Assembly: GCA_003021305.1 (NCBI GenBank)
Contig: PXQN01000076.1
Span: forward strand, 1-50,438
Origin: Halobacteriales archaeon QH_10_67_22
GTDB lineage: Archaea > Halobacteriota > Halobacteria > Halobacteriales > Haloarculaceae
Length of the DNA stretch: 50,438 bases
Direction: 5' to 3'
In this document: piece by piece, positions 28,995 through 38,878 of the stretch
Layout: the number at the start of each line of letters is the position of its first letter
Numbering within the stretch: position 1 is the first letter of the stretch
Made by a program: the position numbers and the translations under genes
The notes under the pieces: generated by a model
What the model saw: only the letters and a program-made list of their open reading frames with translations
Told to the model about the DNA's origin: nothing
Databases searched by the model: none

Positions 28995-29546
28995 ATGAGC
29001 GTGATCGCCTGGGTTCGGGACAACCCCCTCGGGACCCTCGTCTGTTTCCTGCTGGTCGCAACGCTGACCGCGGCGTCGTGGTTCGGGGTCGTGGTCTGGT
29101 CGGTCGCCGCGCTGGCGACCGGGGGCGCATCGGTACCGTTCCAGCTCCTGTTTTTGCTGTTGCTCGGCGCGGTGGTCGTCGGGAGCGCGCTCACCGTCGC
29201 GTCGCTGGTCGGTCTCGTGTACGGACTGCTCTCGCGAGCCTGGGACGCGGCCGCGGCGGCCGGGCGGGAAGTAGCACGCGGAGCCGAGGCCGCCGAACGG
29301 CGGAGCCCGCTGGCCCGGGTGGTCGGCCTGTCGGACCTGACCGGGCCGGTCGACCCGCGGTCGCGGGCAGCGAAGGTCGAGGACCGACTCGACCGCGTCA
29401 AAGCCCGGTACGTCGAGGGCGAACTCTCGATGGCCGAGTTCGAACGACGGATCCGTGACGTACTCGGCGAGGAGCGGGTCGGCCACGGCGGCGTCTCGAC
29501 CGGGGCCGACGGCGGCCACGAGCGGGCCCGCGAGTACGAGCGCTGA
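28995..29546 (+). CDS. Membrane protein with C-terminal SHOCT-like motif
   Basis: Two TM segments, then VEDRLDRVKARYVEGELSMAEFERRIRDVLGEE. Confidence 0.75.
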   Translation: MSVIAWVRDNPLGTLVCFLLVATLTAASWFGVVVWSVAALATGGASVPFQLLFLLLLGAVVVGSALTVASLVGLVYGLLSRAWDAAAAAGREVARGAEAAERRSPLARVVGLSDLTGPVDPRSRAAKVEDRLDRVKARYVEGELSMAEFERRIRDVLGEERVGHGGVSTGADGGHERAREYER

Positions 29547-29638
29547 CCGCCGGTCGGTGGGGCGGTGCCGAGACATTCACACCAGAACCCGACCGAGTAC
29601 CACGCAGTTATTTCCACCCACCCCTTCTACCGGGGCGT

Positions 29639-30385
29639 ATGGGACGAATGCTGATGGGGGTCGACCTCGACGAGTCGCCCGTCGGCGGCCTCATCGAGCG
29701 ACTCCTCTCCGAGAAGGAACTGGAGAAACTCGCCGACGGGGGCCAGCCCGCCGGCGACGACACGGACGCCTCCGAAGACGGGGCCGACGACATCGGGGAC
29801 GACGAGTTCGACTGGGTGACCGACGACGTCGACGACACCGAGGAGTGGGTGGCCGACCCGATGGACGACCCGCGGGATCCGGAGTTCGACCTCGGAGCGG
29901 ACGACGACGGGGGGCGGCTGGGCGGCTACCGACCGCTGTTGCTCAAGGCCGCCGTCGCGCTGGCAGTCCTGGCCGTACTGGCGGTCGTGGCCTATCGGTA
30001 CGCGGGACGGATCAAGGGAATCGTCCCGGACCGGTTGACCGACCGCGGCGGCGACGACTCCGAGAGTGACGACGCCGGGACCGACGAGGAGTTCGACGAC
30101 GACGTCTCGCCGGCGCGACGGCGCGCGAAGATGACCGACGACGACGCCGACAGACCCGGCCGGTCCGACCCCGACACCGAGTGGACGACCCGGGATGAAC
30201 CCGAGACCGAGGGCGAGGACGAAGCGGACGTCGACGCCGACGATGGCGGCGTCCGGTCGATCCGGGAGGACGTCGACCTGGGGGCGCTGGTCGGGCTGGC
30301 GACGCTGGCGCTCATCGCGGCGGTGGTCCGCAAGTTCGGTGAAGAGCGCCCGCACGACCCTCTGGTCGACGGGCCCGGTGAGTAA
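29639..30385 (+). CDS. Acidic single-TM protein of unknown function
   Basis: MGRMLMGVDLDESPVGGLIERLLSEKELEKLADG...LLLKAAVALAVLAVLAVVAYRYAG... with acidic flanks. Confidence 0.65.
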   Translation: MGRMLMGVDLDESPVGGLIERLLSEKELEKLADGGQPAGDDTDASEDGADDIGDDEFDWVTDDVDDTEEWVADPMDDPRDPEFDLGADDDGGRLGGYRPLLLKAAVALAVLAVLAVVAYRYAGRIKGIVPDRLTDRGGDDSESDDAGTDEEFDDDVSPARRRAKMTDDDADRPGRSDPDTEWTTRDEPETEGEDEADVDADDGGVRSIREDVDLGALVGLATLALIAAVVRKFGEERPHDPLVDGPGE

Positions 30386-30422
30386 CCGACACGTCTACCC
30401 GCCCGGCAACGGAACGCCGGGT

Positions 30423-30698
30423 ATGGACGACAGACTCGACGCGCTGACGGCACGCGAGGGGTGGCGTCGCGAGGGCGACGCCGCTAGAGTCCACTACCGC
30501 GGCGAGGGCGACCAGTACAGCATCGAATACTACGTACCGAGTGACTGCGTCGTTTACTGGAAAGTCCCGCCCGCGGACGGTCCCGAGACGGCCGTTCCCG
30601 TCGGGCGCGAGACGGTCCCGACGCCGCTGCGCGAGCGCATCCGGATGGACCTGGACGCCGCCGGGGTCGACCCGGAAGTCGAGCGCCGACAGCTGTGA
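30423..30698 (+). CDS. Small conserved-looking hypothetical protein (91 aa)
   Basis: MDDRLDALTAREGWRREGDAARVHYRGEGDQYSIEYYVPSDCVVYWKVPPADGPE. Confidence 0.6.
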   Translation: MDDRLDALTAREGWRREGDAARVHYRGEGDQYSIEYYVPSDCVVYWKVPPADGPETAVPVGRETVPTPLRERIRMDLDAAGVDPEVERRQL

Positions 30699-30798
30699 TA
30701 CGGCGCGCCCGGTGCACGCATCGACTCTGTCACCGGTGACGGGCGTGTCGTCGGGGAGTCCGACAGGCTAAAGCGCGCCCGTCCGGAACCAAGGGCGC

Positions 30799-33339
30799 AT
30801 GGAGTTCCACGAGGCGGCGAACTTCCTGTTCGACCTGCGCCGCTACGCTCCCCGTCCGGGGCTGGCGCCGACGCGGGACCTGCTCGGGCACCTGGGCGAC
30901 CCCCACGACGAACTGGTCTGCGTGCAGGTCACCGGCTCCAACGGGAAGGGCAGTACGGCGCGGATGGTCGAGCGTGCTCTCCGGGAGGCCGGGCTGTCGG
31001 TCGGGCTGTACACCTCGCCCCACCTCGACAGCGTCCGCGAACGGGTCCGCGTGGACGGCCGTCCGGTGTCGAAGGCGGCGGTCACCGACTTCGTCGGGGC
31101 GATGTGCGAGTACGCCACCGACCGTGGCGCGGACGGAACGTCGCCGACCTTTTTCGAGACGGTGACCGCGCTGGCGCTGTGGGAGTTCGACCGCCAGGAC
31201 GTCGACGTCGCCGTCCTGGAGGTGGGGATCGGCGGCAGTCTCGACGCGACGAGCGTCGTCGACCCCGTGGCCAGCGGGGTCACGACAGTCGCCCTGGAAC
31301 ACACCGATCTGCTGGGCGATACGATCCCCGAAATCGCCCGCGACAAGGCCGGCGTCGCCCCCGCCGACCGGCCGCTGGTGACCGCCGCCGAGGGCGAGGC
31401 ACTCGCTGCCATCGGCGAGGAAGTGTCGGACCTGCTGACGGTCGGCCTGAGCGGATCCGACGGCGGTGGCGGCGCCGATAGAGCGGACGTGACCGTCGAC
31501 TACGGCGGGCGCGAGGGGCTGGAAAGTCTCGTTACCGTCGAGGGCCCGGACTGGACGGTCGACACGGCGCTGCCGTTGCTGGGTGCCCACCAGGCGCGCA
31601 ACGCCGGCGTCGCGGCGGCGCTGGTCTCGCAGATATTCGACGCCGGGGTTTCGTCCGGGATCGACGGCGAGGAGGCGTGGCGGGCCGTCGAGCGGGGGAT
31701 GCGCAACGCCCACTGGCCCGGGCGGTTCGAAGTGATGGGCCGGGAGCCCCTGGTCGTCCTGGACGGCGCGCACAACCCAGGCGGCTGTGAGGCGCTCGTC
31801 GAGACGCTGTCGACGTTCGACTACGACGACCTGCACGTCGTCGCGGGCGCGATGACCGACAAGGACCACCGCGGCGTCGCCGCGGTGCTGGCCGAGGCCG
31901 ACCCGACTCACGTGGTCGCGACCCGCCCCGACCACGTCCGCGCGGAGGACGAGTCCGTCCTGGCACGCGCGATGGAACTGGAGACCGGAGCGACCGTCGA
32001 GACGGGGTCCGACGTGGCCGGCGCGCTCGACGACGCGCTGGCGGCCGCGGACGGAGACGACGCCGTCCTCGTCGCTGGCTCGCTTTTTGCCGTCGCCGAG
32101 GCCCGCACCAGGTGGGCCCGGACGACCGTCCCGAGGAGCATCGACTCGCCCGCCGAGGCCCGCGAGACGCTCGCGGCGGCAGAGGTCAGTGACGAGGGCG
32201 TCGAGGAACTGGCAGGCGAGGCCGTCCACCGTGTGGTCCGGACTCGCCTTCGGCCGGGACAAGCACAGTATCTCAGGGGACAGCTGCTGTCGCTGGGCGG
32301 GGCGTGTGCCGTCTCGACGCTGGACGAGCGGGACCGCGAGAACGTCGACGCCGTCTTGCTGGGCACGCGCGCCCAGTTCGAGGGGCTCGTCTCCGACCTG
32401 GCCGAGGGCCCGGACGGGCTGGCGCCGGTCGCCGACGAACTCCGCGCCACGCTTTCGATCGACCCCGACGAAGTCGCCGCGGACCGGTCGGTCCGGGCGG
32501 ACCCTGCCGGCGTGGCGGCCGACCGGGACTACCCCTGGGCCGACGGGACGGCCGTGATGGGAATCTTGAACATCACGCCGGACAGTTTCCACGACGGCGG
32601 CGAGTACGACACCGTCGAGGCGGCCCGCGAGCGCGCCGAGCGGATGGTCGCGGCAGGCGTCGACATCCTGGACGTCGGCGGCGAGTCGACCCGGCCGGGT
32701 GCCGACCCCGTCCCCGTCGAAGAAGAACGTGACCGGGTCGTGCCGGTCGTCGAAGCCATCGCCGACCTGGACGTGATGGTGTCGGTCGACACGCGCAAGG
32801 CGGCGGTCGCCCGTGCGGCGCTCGCGGCCGGCGCGGACCTGCTCAACGACGTTTCCGGGCTCGAAGACCCGGAGATGCGCCTGGTCGCAGCCGACCACGA
32901 CGTCCCCGTCGTCGTGATGCACAGCAACGAGGTGCCCGTCGACCCCGACGCCGACCCTCACTACGACGATGTCGTCCGCGACGTCATCGATTATCTGACC
33001 GAGCGGGTCCTGCTCGCCGAGAAAGCCGGGCTGGACCGCTCGCAGATCCTCGTCGACCCCGGGCTCGGCTTCGGAAAGTCCGCCGCCGAGAGTTTCGAAC
33101 TGCTGGGCCGACTCGACGAGTTGCGGGCGCTTGGCTGTCCGGTGCTGGTGGGCCACTCCCACAAGTCGATGTTCGAACTCGCGGGCGGGACGGCCGGCGA
33201 GGCGCTCGACGAGACCGTCGCCGCGACGGCCATCGCCGCCGACCGCGGGGCGGACGTCGTCCGCGTCCACGACGCCGCCGAGAACGTCGCCGCGGTCCGG
33301 GTCGCGGACGCCGCGAACGACCCCGACACGGGCGACTGA
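30799..33339 (+). CDS. folCP: Dihydrofolate synthase / dihydropteroate synthase fusion (FolC-FolP)
   Basis: VQVTGSNGKGSTARMVERALREAG...YTSPHLDSVRERVRVDG (FolC); GILNITPDSFHDGGEYDTVEAARERAERMVAAGVDILDVGGESTRPGA (FolP). Confidence 0.94.
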   Translation: MEFHEAANFLFDLRRYAPRPGLAPTRDLLGHLGDPHDELVCVQVTGSNGKGSTARMVERALREAGLSVGLYTSPHLDSVRERVRVDGRPVSKAAVTDFVGAMCEYATDRGADGTSPTFFETVTALALWEFDRQDVDVAVLEVGIGGSLDATSVVDPVASGVTTVALEHTDLLGDTIPEIARDKAGVAPADRPLVTAAEGEALAAIGEEVSDLLTVGLSGSDGGGGADRADVTVDYGGREGLESLVTVEGPDWTVDTALPLLGAHQARNAGVAAALVSQIFDAGVSSGIDGEEAWRAVERGMRNAHWPGRFEVMGREPLVVLDGAHNPGGCEALVETLSTFDYDDLHVVAGAMTDKDHRGVAAVLAEADPTHVVATRPDHVRAEDESVLARAMELETGATVETGSDVAGALDDALAAADGDDAVLVAGSLFAVAEARTRWARTTVPRSIDSPAEARETLAAAEVSDEGVEELAGEAVHRVVRTRLRPGQAQYLRGQLLSLGGACAVSTLDERDRENVDAVLLGTRAQFEGLVSDLAEGPDGLAPVADELRATLSIDPDEVAADRSVRADPAGVAADRDYPWADGTAVMGILNITPDSFHDGGEYDTVEAARERAERMVAAGVDILDVGGESTRPGADPVPVEEERDRVVPVVEAIADLDVMVSVDTRKAAVARAALAAGADLLNDVSGLEDPEMRLVAADHDVPVVVMHSNEVPVDPDADPHYDDVVRDVIDYLTERVLLAEKAGLDRSQILVDPGLGFGKSAAESFELLGRLDELRALGCPVLVGHSHKSMFELAGGTAGEALDETVAATAIAADRGADVVRVHDAAENVAAVRVADAANDPDTGD

Positions 33340-33421
33340 CGACCGAGGACGACTGTGCAAAACGACGACTATCGAGACGCTTTCGTGTGGAGGGCTTTCT
33401 GCGCGGCTGCGAAGCGGGCCG

Positions 33422-33607
33422 TTACCGCATCCCGTCGAGCGACCGGACGGTGTCGGACATCAGCCACGCTGTGTCGCTGTCGGGTCGCTCGATGCTGAGC
33501 GCGAAAAACGAGTCGCGGCCGTCGTCGACGGTGATGTGGTAGGTTTCGCTCGTCAGTGGCGGTTCGCTCGCGCCGGTCGCGTCGGAGGGTGACACACTGG
33601 CTCTCAC
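33422..33607 (-). CDS. Small haloarchaeal hypothetical protein (about 60 aa)
   Basis: ...EPPLTSETYHITVDDGRDSFFALSIERPDSDTAWLMSDTVRSLDGMR; composition and C-terminal WLMSDTV pattern look protein-coding. Confidence 0.5.
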   Translation of the reverse strand: MRASVSPSDATGASEPPLTSETYHITVDDGRDSFFALSIERPDSDTAWLMSDTVRSLDGMR

Positions 33608-33690
33608 CGACGCCCACGGATAACCGACTCGATCGGACCAAACAGTGTCGGAGAACCAACGCTTTTGTGCACGCGAGTCGAGTCCCGGAC

Positions 33691-34044
33691 GTGAGCGGCA
33701 TCGTCTTCTTCGCGACGACGGACCTTGACCGGGTCGTCGAGTTCTACCGGGAGACGTTCGACGCCGACATGTGGGTTGACCAGGGCGACTGTGCGATCCT
33801 CGTCCACGACGGCTTCAAGTTCGGATTCTGTGAACGGGACGAGACCGACGACTGTGCCACACTCACCTTCTACTACGGCGACCGGGCGGCGGTCGACGAC
33901 CGCTACGACGTGCTGGCCTCCCGGGCACAGGGGTCACCGGTCGTCAACGACGACTACGACATCTACCAGTTTTTCGCCGAGGACCCCGACGGCCGGACCG
34001 TCGAGGTGCAGACGTTCCTCCACCCCCTGCCGGACGAGGAGTGA
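33691..34044 (+). CDS. VOC (glyoxalase/bleomycin-resistance) family protein
   Basis: VSGIVFFATTDLDRVVEFYRETFDADMWVDQGDCAILVHDGFKFGFCER...YQFFAEDPDGRTVEVQTFLHP. Confidence 0.85.
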   Translation: MSGIVFFATTDLDRVVEFYRETFDADMWVDQGDCAILVHDGFKFGFCERDETDDCATLTFYYGDRAAVDDRYDVLASRAQGSPVVNDDYDIYQFFAEDPDGRTVEVQTFLHPLPDEE

Positions 34045-34112
34045 GCGTGTCGTCGAGGTTCCCGCCCAGCGAGGGCTGAGCGTGCGGTGGGGTTCCCCGC
34101 CCAGCGATGGCT
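34043..34112 (+). repeat. Two tandem 35-bp direct repeats (plus a partial third)
   Basis: GAGCGTGTCGTCGAGGTTCCCGCCCAGCGAGGGCT / GAGCGTGCGGTGGGGTTCCCCGCCCAGCGATGGCT / GGGGGTGTCGTCAGGTT. Confidence 0.7.
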
Positions 34113-34313
34113 GGGGGTGTCGTCAGGTTTTCGACGGCGGGGCGCGTGGAACGGATATGGTCGGGCCGGTCGAACTCGCCTTTCTCGTGGTCACGACGCT
34201 GTTCGTCGTCGTCGCGCCGACCCTGCTGTTTCTGGGACTGTGGCGTGGCCTGCAGGCAATGCGAGACGACGAACTCATCGAGCAAGTGCGAGCGACCGGT
34301 GTGATTGACGACC

Positions 34314-35372
34314 TTAGAACAGGCCGTAGTCGTCGACGACGTCCCGGTAGACGTCGAGGTACTGTTCGAGGACGGCGTCGTGGTCGTAGTCGCGCCAGTC
34401 CTCGTCGACGGTCATGCGGTCGAACTGCCCGGCGTCGACGATGGCCTCGGCCACGCCCTGGGGATCGGTGACGCGAAAACTGCGCTCGTGTTCCCTGATG
34501 AGTTCGTGGGCGCTGGACTCGGCCTGGTACTCGACGATGCCGACACAGCCACAGGCCAACCCCCTGAGAAGCTCCGTCGCGAACGACGCCCGACTGGCGG
34601 TCTGGACGAACGCGTGGGCACCCTTGTAGACTGCGACCCGGCGCTCCGTGTCACAGGCCCCGGCGAACGTGATGCGGTCGTCGATACGGAGGTCGGCGGC
34701 CTGGCGCTCGTAACTGCCCCGCTGGGGGCCGTCGCCGACGATCGTCGCCGACCAGTCCCTGTCGCGAAGTTCCGCCAGTCCGAGCAGCAGGCTTCCGGCG
34801 TTTGCAGTCTCGTCGAGTCGGTGCGAGTACACCACGTCGATCTCGTCGGCGGGTTCGACCGACCGGATGGTGGACCTGTCGATACTTTCCGGGATGACGT
34901 GGGTGTCCTCGCCTGCTGCGCCGACTTCGCGGACGGCAGTCCGGACCAGTTCCGAAGGGGTGACCACCGCGTCTGGCAGCGCCGCGGCCCGCTCGAACAG
35001 TCGCGCCTCTTCGATCGGTTCGTCGCCGTACCACTCTGCGACCAGGGGAGCACGCGCCAGTCGACGCCCGACGCTCGCGGCCTGGACGGCCGCCGGCGGA
35101 TCGGGACGGGCGTGGATCACGTCCGGTCGTTCTCTGGCGAGCAACCCCGGCAACCGCGTCGTGAACGACCCGACCTCCGGCGCCTCCGCGACGGCCCGGT
35201 AGGCGACGCCGTCGCGTTCGACCCGGTCCTCGAAGGTGTCCCACCACTGGGCACAGAACACCGTCACGTCGTGGCCCCGGCCGGCGAGGTGGCGTGCGAC
35301 CCGCTCGAACCGGTGTCTGCCGTCGGAGTCGTCGTAGTGGCCCGTCTTCATCGTCACCAGCGCCACGCGCAT
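34314..35372 (-). CDS. GT4-type glycosyltransferase
   Basis: MRVALVTMKTGHYDDSDGRHRFERVARHLAGRGHDVTVFCAQWW...TIVGDGPQRGSYERQAADL...GCVGIVEYQAESSAHELI. Confidence 0.88.
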   Translation of the reverse strand: MRVALVTMKTGHYDDSDGRHRFERVARHLAGRGHDVTVFCAQWWDTFEDRVERDGVAYRAVAEAPEVGSFTTRLPGLLARERPDVIHARPDPPAAVQAASVGRRLARAPLVAEWYGDEPIEEARLFERAAALPDAVVTPSELVRTAVREVGAAGEDTHVIPESIDRSTIRSVEPADEIDVVYSHRLDETANAGSLLLGLAELRDRDWSATIVGDGPQRGSYERQAADLRIDDRITFAGACDTERRVAVYKGAHAFVQTASRASFATELLRGLACGCVGIVEYQAESSAHELIREHERSFRVTDPQGVAEAIVDAGQFDRMTVDEDWRDYDHDAVLEQYLDVYRDVVDDYGLF

Positions 35373-35416
35373 ACGTCGGGAGAGGGTGCCCGTTTTCAAA
35401 AACCCCGGCCCCGTCA

Positions 35417-35523
35417 CACGGTCGTGCGTACTTCTTTTGATTCCCACGAAACAGAAGACTATCTCCGTGGTCTGAAACGCCGATCCTCACCGACACTGCC
35501 GAAATTGGGTACGCACGACCGTA
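35417..35523 (-). mobile_element. Family-1 MITE-like element, copy 1C (107 bp, complete)
   Basis: CACGGTCGTGCGTA...TACGCACGACCGTA, internal sequence reversed relative to 1A; flanked by TCA (35414-35416) and TCA (35524-35526). Confidence 0.87.
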
Positions 35524-35592
35524 TCAGGGGAAAGTAGGCTCGTCCTACGGTCGGGGGAAGGTTTATGACGCCGAATACGCATCTGAAAGCAA

Positions 35593-36324
35593 GTGAACCG
35601 ACGGGCGTTTCTCGGAGCGGTCGGTGCTACCGTGTCGGTCGGGCTGCTCGGGCGGCGGGCGTTCGCGACCGAGGACCCGCTGGTCGTGCGAGTGTGGCCG
35701 AGCACGCGCGCAGCAGAACACGAGCCAGTCGGGCGTCTCCGCGGGTACCTCGTGGCGGCGCTCGAACCCGTCGTCGGTCCCGTCGCCGTCCAGCGTGGCG
35801 AGGGCTCCGTCGACCTCCCTCGCGAGGGGGGACGCCAGGTGTTGAGCCGGCGCTGGCCGCGACGTGTGCTACTGGGCGCCAGCGGCTTCGGGCAGATAAA
35901 CCCCGTCGACGGCGTGAACCTGCTCGTGACCGACGGTGACCCGACGGTCCAGCCCGCGGGGTTCGCACGACCGGGCGTCGCGGCGGCGACCGGCGCGAGT
36001 GCGGTCGCTCGTATGCCGCCGGTCGATGAAATCGACCCCGTCGTCCCGTACTCGATCCCTGCCGCCGCGACCCAGCTGGCGCTACACGAGTGTGGCCACG
36101 CGCTCGGGTTCACCCACGAGCAGGGAAGCGTCACTGAATCGGAGGGGGGGATCGTCTCGAGTCCGATGGTGGGCAGCTACTACTGGGCGAGACCTGCGGT
36201 CCGGGACCGACAGCTAAACGGGGCCGAAAACGCCTGTGGCGAGTCGTACCCGGCACCGAACCTGGGTGGCAAGCGACGACTCCGCCTGCGATACGCCGAC
36301 TGTGTGACGGACCGTCATCAGTGA
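35593..36324 (+). CDS. Tat-exported metzincin-like zinc protease
   Basis: VNRRAFLGAVGATVSVGLLGRRAFA signal; ALHECGHALGFTHEQG (HExxHxxGxxH). Confidence 0.75.
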   Translation: MNRRAFLGAVGATVSVGLLGRRAFATEDPLVVRVWPSTRAAEHEPVGRLRGYLVAALEPVVGPVAVQRGEGSVDLPREGGRQVLSRRWPRRVLLGASGFGQINPVDGVNLLVTDGDPTVQPAGFARPGVAAATGASAVARMPPVDEIDPVVPYSIPAAATQLALHECGHALGFTHEQGSVTESEGGIVSSPMVGSYYWARPAVRDRQLNGAENACGESYPAPNLGGKRRLRLRYADCVTDRHQ

Positions 36325-36447
36325 TTCTCGGACACGTGAGCCTCGAACAAAGCGAGCCTCGCCAGTGACGCTTCGATACATCCCCGTCGAACGAGCGGCC
36401 GTCCTCAGGGGCTCACGAGCGGGCGCCGGCGCGACGCCCGGGGACAC

Positions 36448-36684
36448 TCATCCGTCCGCTGGCGTTTCGCCGTCGGTCGGCGTCTCGTCCATGCCGTCGG
36501 TCGGCGTGTCACCCATCCCGTCGGTCGGGGTCGTCCCCTCGCCGTCGCCGGGCGTCTCCCCCGCGCCGTCGCCGGGTGTCTCGTCCATTCCGTCTGTCGG
36601 TGACTCCGCGCCTGGGCCAGGGCCGCCACAGCCGGCGAGCCCGACTACAAGGAGTACGCTCAGTATCGCGATCTTGCGGTACAT
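36448..36684 (-). CDS. Low-complexity repeat lipoprotein (78 aa)
   Basis: MYRKIAILSVLLVVGLAGCGGPGPGAESPTDGMDETPGDGAGETPGDGEGTTPTDGMGDTPTDGMDETPTDGETPADG; lipobox LAGC. Confidence 0.65.
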   Translation of the reverse strand: MYRKIAILSVLLVVGLAGCGGPGPGAESPTDGMDETPGDGAGETPGDGEGTTPTDGMGDTPTDGMDETPTDGETPADG

Positions 36685-36851
36685 GCACTCTCGGCCACAC
36701 ACCGTCCCCACTTCGTTATGTGTGGATTTTCGGAGACGTTTGCGACCGTTGTGACCGTTGTGACTGTTCGAATCGCGGGACGTCAGACGGTTTCCGGCGC
36801 CGGTGGTGGCGCTCCCCGAAGGGTTTTGCCGTGGCCGACGGTTGGGAGCGT

Positions 36852-38681
36852 ATGTACGACCTAGAACGATACCTCTCGGTCCGGAGCGCGTACGGGGCGT
36901 CGTTTTCGCCCGACGGCGATGTCTCAGTGCTCCTCGACGCGACGGGCGTCCCGCAGGTCTGGACGCTCGACGGGCCGGGCGTCTGGCCCGAACAGCGCAC
37001 CTTCTACGACGAGCGAGTGACCTTCGCCTCGTGGTCACCCGAGCGCCGGGAACTCGTCTTCGGGATGGACGAAGGGGGCAACGAGCGCGCCCAGCTGTAC
37101 CGTCTCGACCCCGCCGACGGGACGGTCACGGACCTGACCCGGTCGCCCGAGGCCAAACACCGCTGGGGCGGGTGGAGCCACGACGGCGACCGCTTCGCGT
37201 TCGCGGCCAACCGCCGCGACGAGTCCGTCTTCGACGTGTACGTCCAGGGTCGCACGGAGACCGGTGCCGAGGCGACGCGGGTCTACGAGGGCGAGGGCTG
37301 GCTGTCGGTCGGGGGGTGGTCGCCCGACGATTCGCGACTGGTCGTCTCGCGGGCCCACTGGAGTTTCGACCAGGACCTGTTCGTCCTCGACGTCGAGTCG
37401 GGCGAGTTGACCCACGTCACGCCCCACGATGGCGACGTGCGGTTTACCAGCGCGTCCTGGGGGCCCGACGGGGAGGCGCTGTATCTCGTCACCGACTACG
37501 ACGCCGACACCGAGTACCTGGCGCGACTGGACCTGGCGACGGCGACGCCACTGGGCGCGGACGGCGACGTCGGCGCAGCGCTCGACGTCGTTCGTTGCGG
37601 CGGCGACTGGAACATCGACGGCGTCGCACTGGACGACGAGACCGGTCGGCTGGTGTACTCGCGCAACGTCGAGGGGTACACCGAACTCACGGTCGGGGAA
37701 CTCGACGGGCCGACGACGATAGCGGAGGTCCCGGGGCCGGACCTGCCCGGGGGCGTCGCGGGCGGCGTGAGTTTCGAAGACGGCGCCGACCGGTACGCCC
37801 TGTCGGCGTCGGGGCGAACCGACAACACGAACGTCTACGTGGTCGAGTTCGCGACCGGCGAGACCGAACGCTGGACGCGCGCCGCGACGGCCGGCATCCC
37901 CCGCGAGACGTTCGTCGCGCCCGACCTGGTCCGGTACCCGACCTTCGACGACCGCGAGGTTCCGGGACTGTTCTCGCTGCCCCGAGAGTGGACGCCCGGG
38001 GAGACGCCGGTGGTCGTCGACGTCCACGGCGGCCCCGAGAGCCAGCGCCGGCCGTCGTTCGCGGGGTTGACCCAGTACTTCCTCTCGCGGGGGTACGCCG
38101 TCTTCGAACCGAACGTCCGCGGGTCGACCGGGTACGGGAAGGCGTACACCCACCTCGACGACGTGGAAAACCGGATGGACGCGGTGGCCGACCTGGAGGC
38201 GGCGGTCGAGTGGCTGACCGCCCACGGGGCGATAGACCCCGACCGGGTGGTCGCGATGGGCGGGTCCTACGGCGGGTTCATGGTGCTGGCGGCGCTGACC
38301 GAGTACCCCGACCTCTGGGCGGCGGGCGTCGACGTCGTCGGCATCGCCAACTTCGTCACCTTCCTGGAGAACACGGGTTCGTGGCGCCGACAGCTGCGCG
38401 AGGCCGAGTACGGCTCGCTCGAGGCGGACCGCGAGTTCCTGGAATCGATATCGCCGATCAATCACGTTGAGGCCATCGAGGCGCCGCTGTTCGTGCTCCA
38501 CGGCGCCAACGACCCCCGCGTCCCGGTCGGCGAGGCCGAACAGGTCGCCGAGAAGGCGCGCGAACAGGGCGTCCCCGTCGAGCAACTGATATTCGAGGAC
38601 GAAGGCCACGGCATCTCGAAACTGGAGAACCGCATCGAGGCCTACACGGCAGTCGTCGACTTCCTCGACGACCACGTCTGA
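36852..38681 (+). CDS. S9 family prolyl oligopeptidase-type peptidase
   Basis: WD40-like beta-propeller N-half; catalytic VAMGGSYGGFMVLAALTEYPDLWAAG...LHGANDPRVPVGEAEQ...FEDEGHGI. Confidence 0.92.
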   Translation: MYDLERYLSVRSAYGASFSPDGDVSVLLDATGVPQVWTLDGPGVWPEQRTFYDERVTFASWSPERRELVFGMDEGGNERAQLYRLDPADGTVTDLTRSPEAKHRWGGWSHDGDRFAFAANRRDESVFDVYVQGRTETGAEATRVYEGEGWLSVGGWSPDDSRLVVSRAHWSFDQDLFVLDVESGELTHVTPHDGDVRFTSASWGPDGEALYLVTDYDADTEYLARLDLATATPLGADGDVGAALDVVRCGGDWNIDGVALDDETGRLVYSRNVEGYTELTVGELDGPTTIAEVPGPDLPGGVAGGVSFEDGADRYALSASGRTDNTNVYVVEFATGETERWTRAATAGIPRETFVAPDLVRYPTFDDREVPGLFSLPREWTPGETPVVVDVHGGPESQRRPSFAGLTQYFLSRGYAVFEPNVRGSTGYGKAYTHLDDVENRMDAVADLEAAVEWLTAHGAIDPDRVVAMGGSYGGFMVLAALTEYPDLWAAGVDVVGIANFVTFLENTGSWRRQLREAEYGSLEADREFLESISPINHVEAIEAPLFVLHGANDPRVPVGEAEQVAEKAREQGVPVEQLIFEDEGHGISKLENRIEAYTAVVDFLDDHV

Positions 38682-38745
38682 TACGGTCGTGCGTAACTAA
38701 TTTCTGCAGTGTCGGTTCAGATCGGCGTTTCGGACCACGGAGACA
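38682..38745 (+). mobile_element. Family-1 MITE-like element, copy 1D (right half missing)
   Basis: TACGGTCGTGCGTAACTAATTTCTGCAGTGTCGGTTCAGATCGGCGTTTCGGACCACGGAGA, then unrelated sequence; left flank is the TGA stop of the S9 peptidase. Confidence 0.8.
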
Positions 38746-38878
38746 CGGGCGGTCGAAACCGACAGACTGCGACGCACTCTTTCGAAGCCTGAATCCACCG
38801 GGTTCGGTCCGAGCCAGCGGCCCCCGGAGGATGAACGAACGCCCGGATTTATCTGTCAGGCTTCGGAGGTACCGATCT

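Noticed and set aside
30730-33360. 876-aa minus-strand ORF opposite folCP
   Set aside because: High-GC mirror ORF; the plus strand encodes clear FolC and FolP motifs and the minus translation has no recognisable domain.
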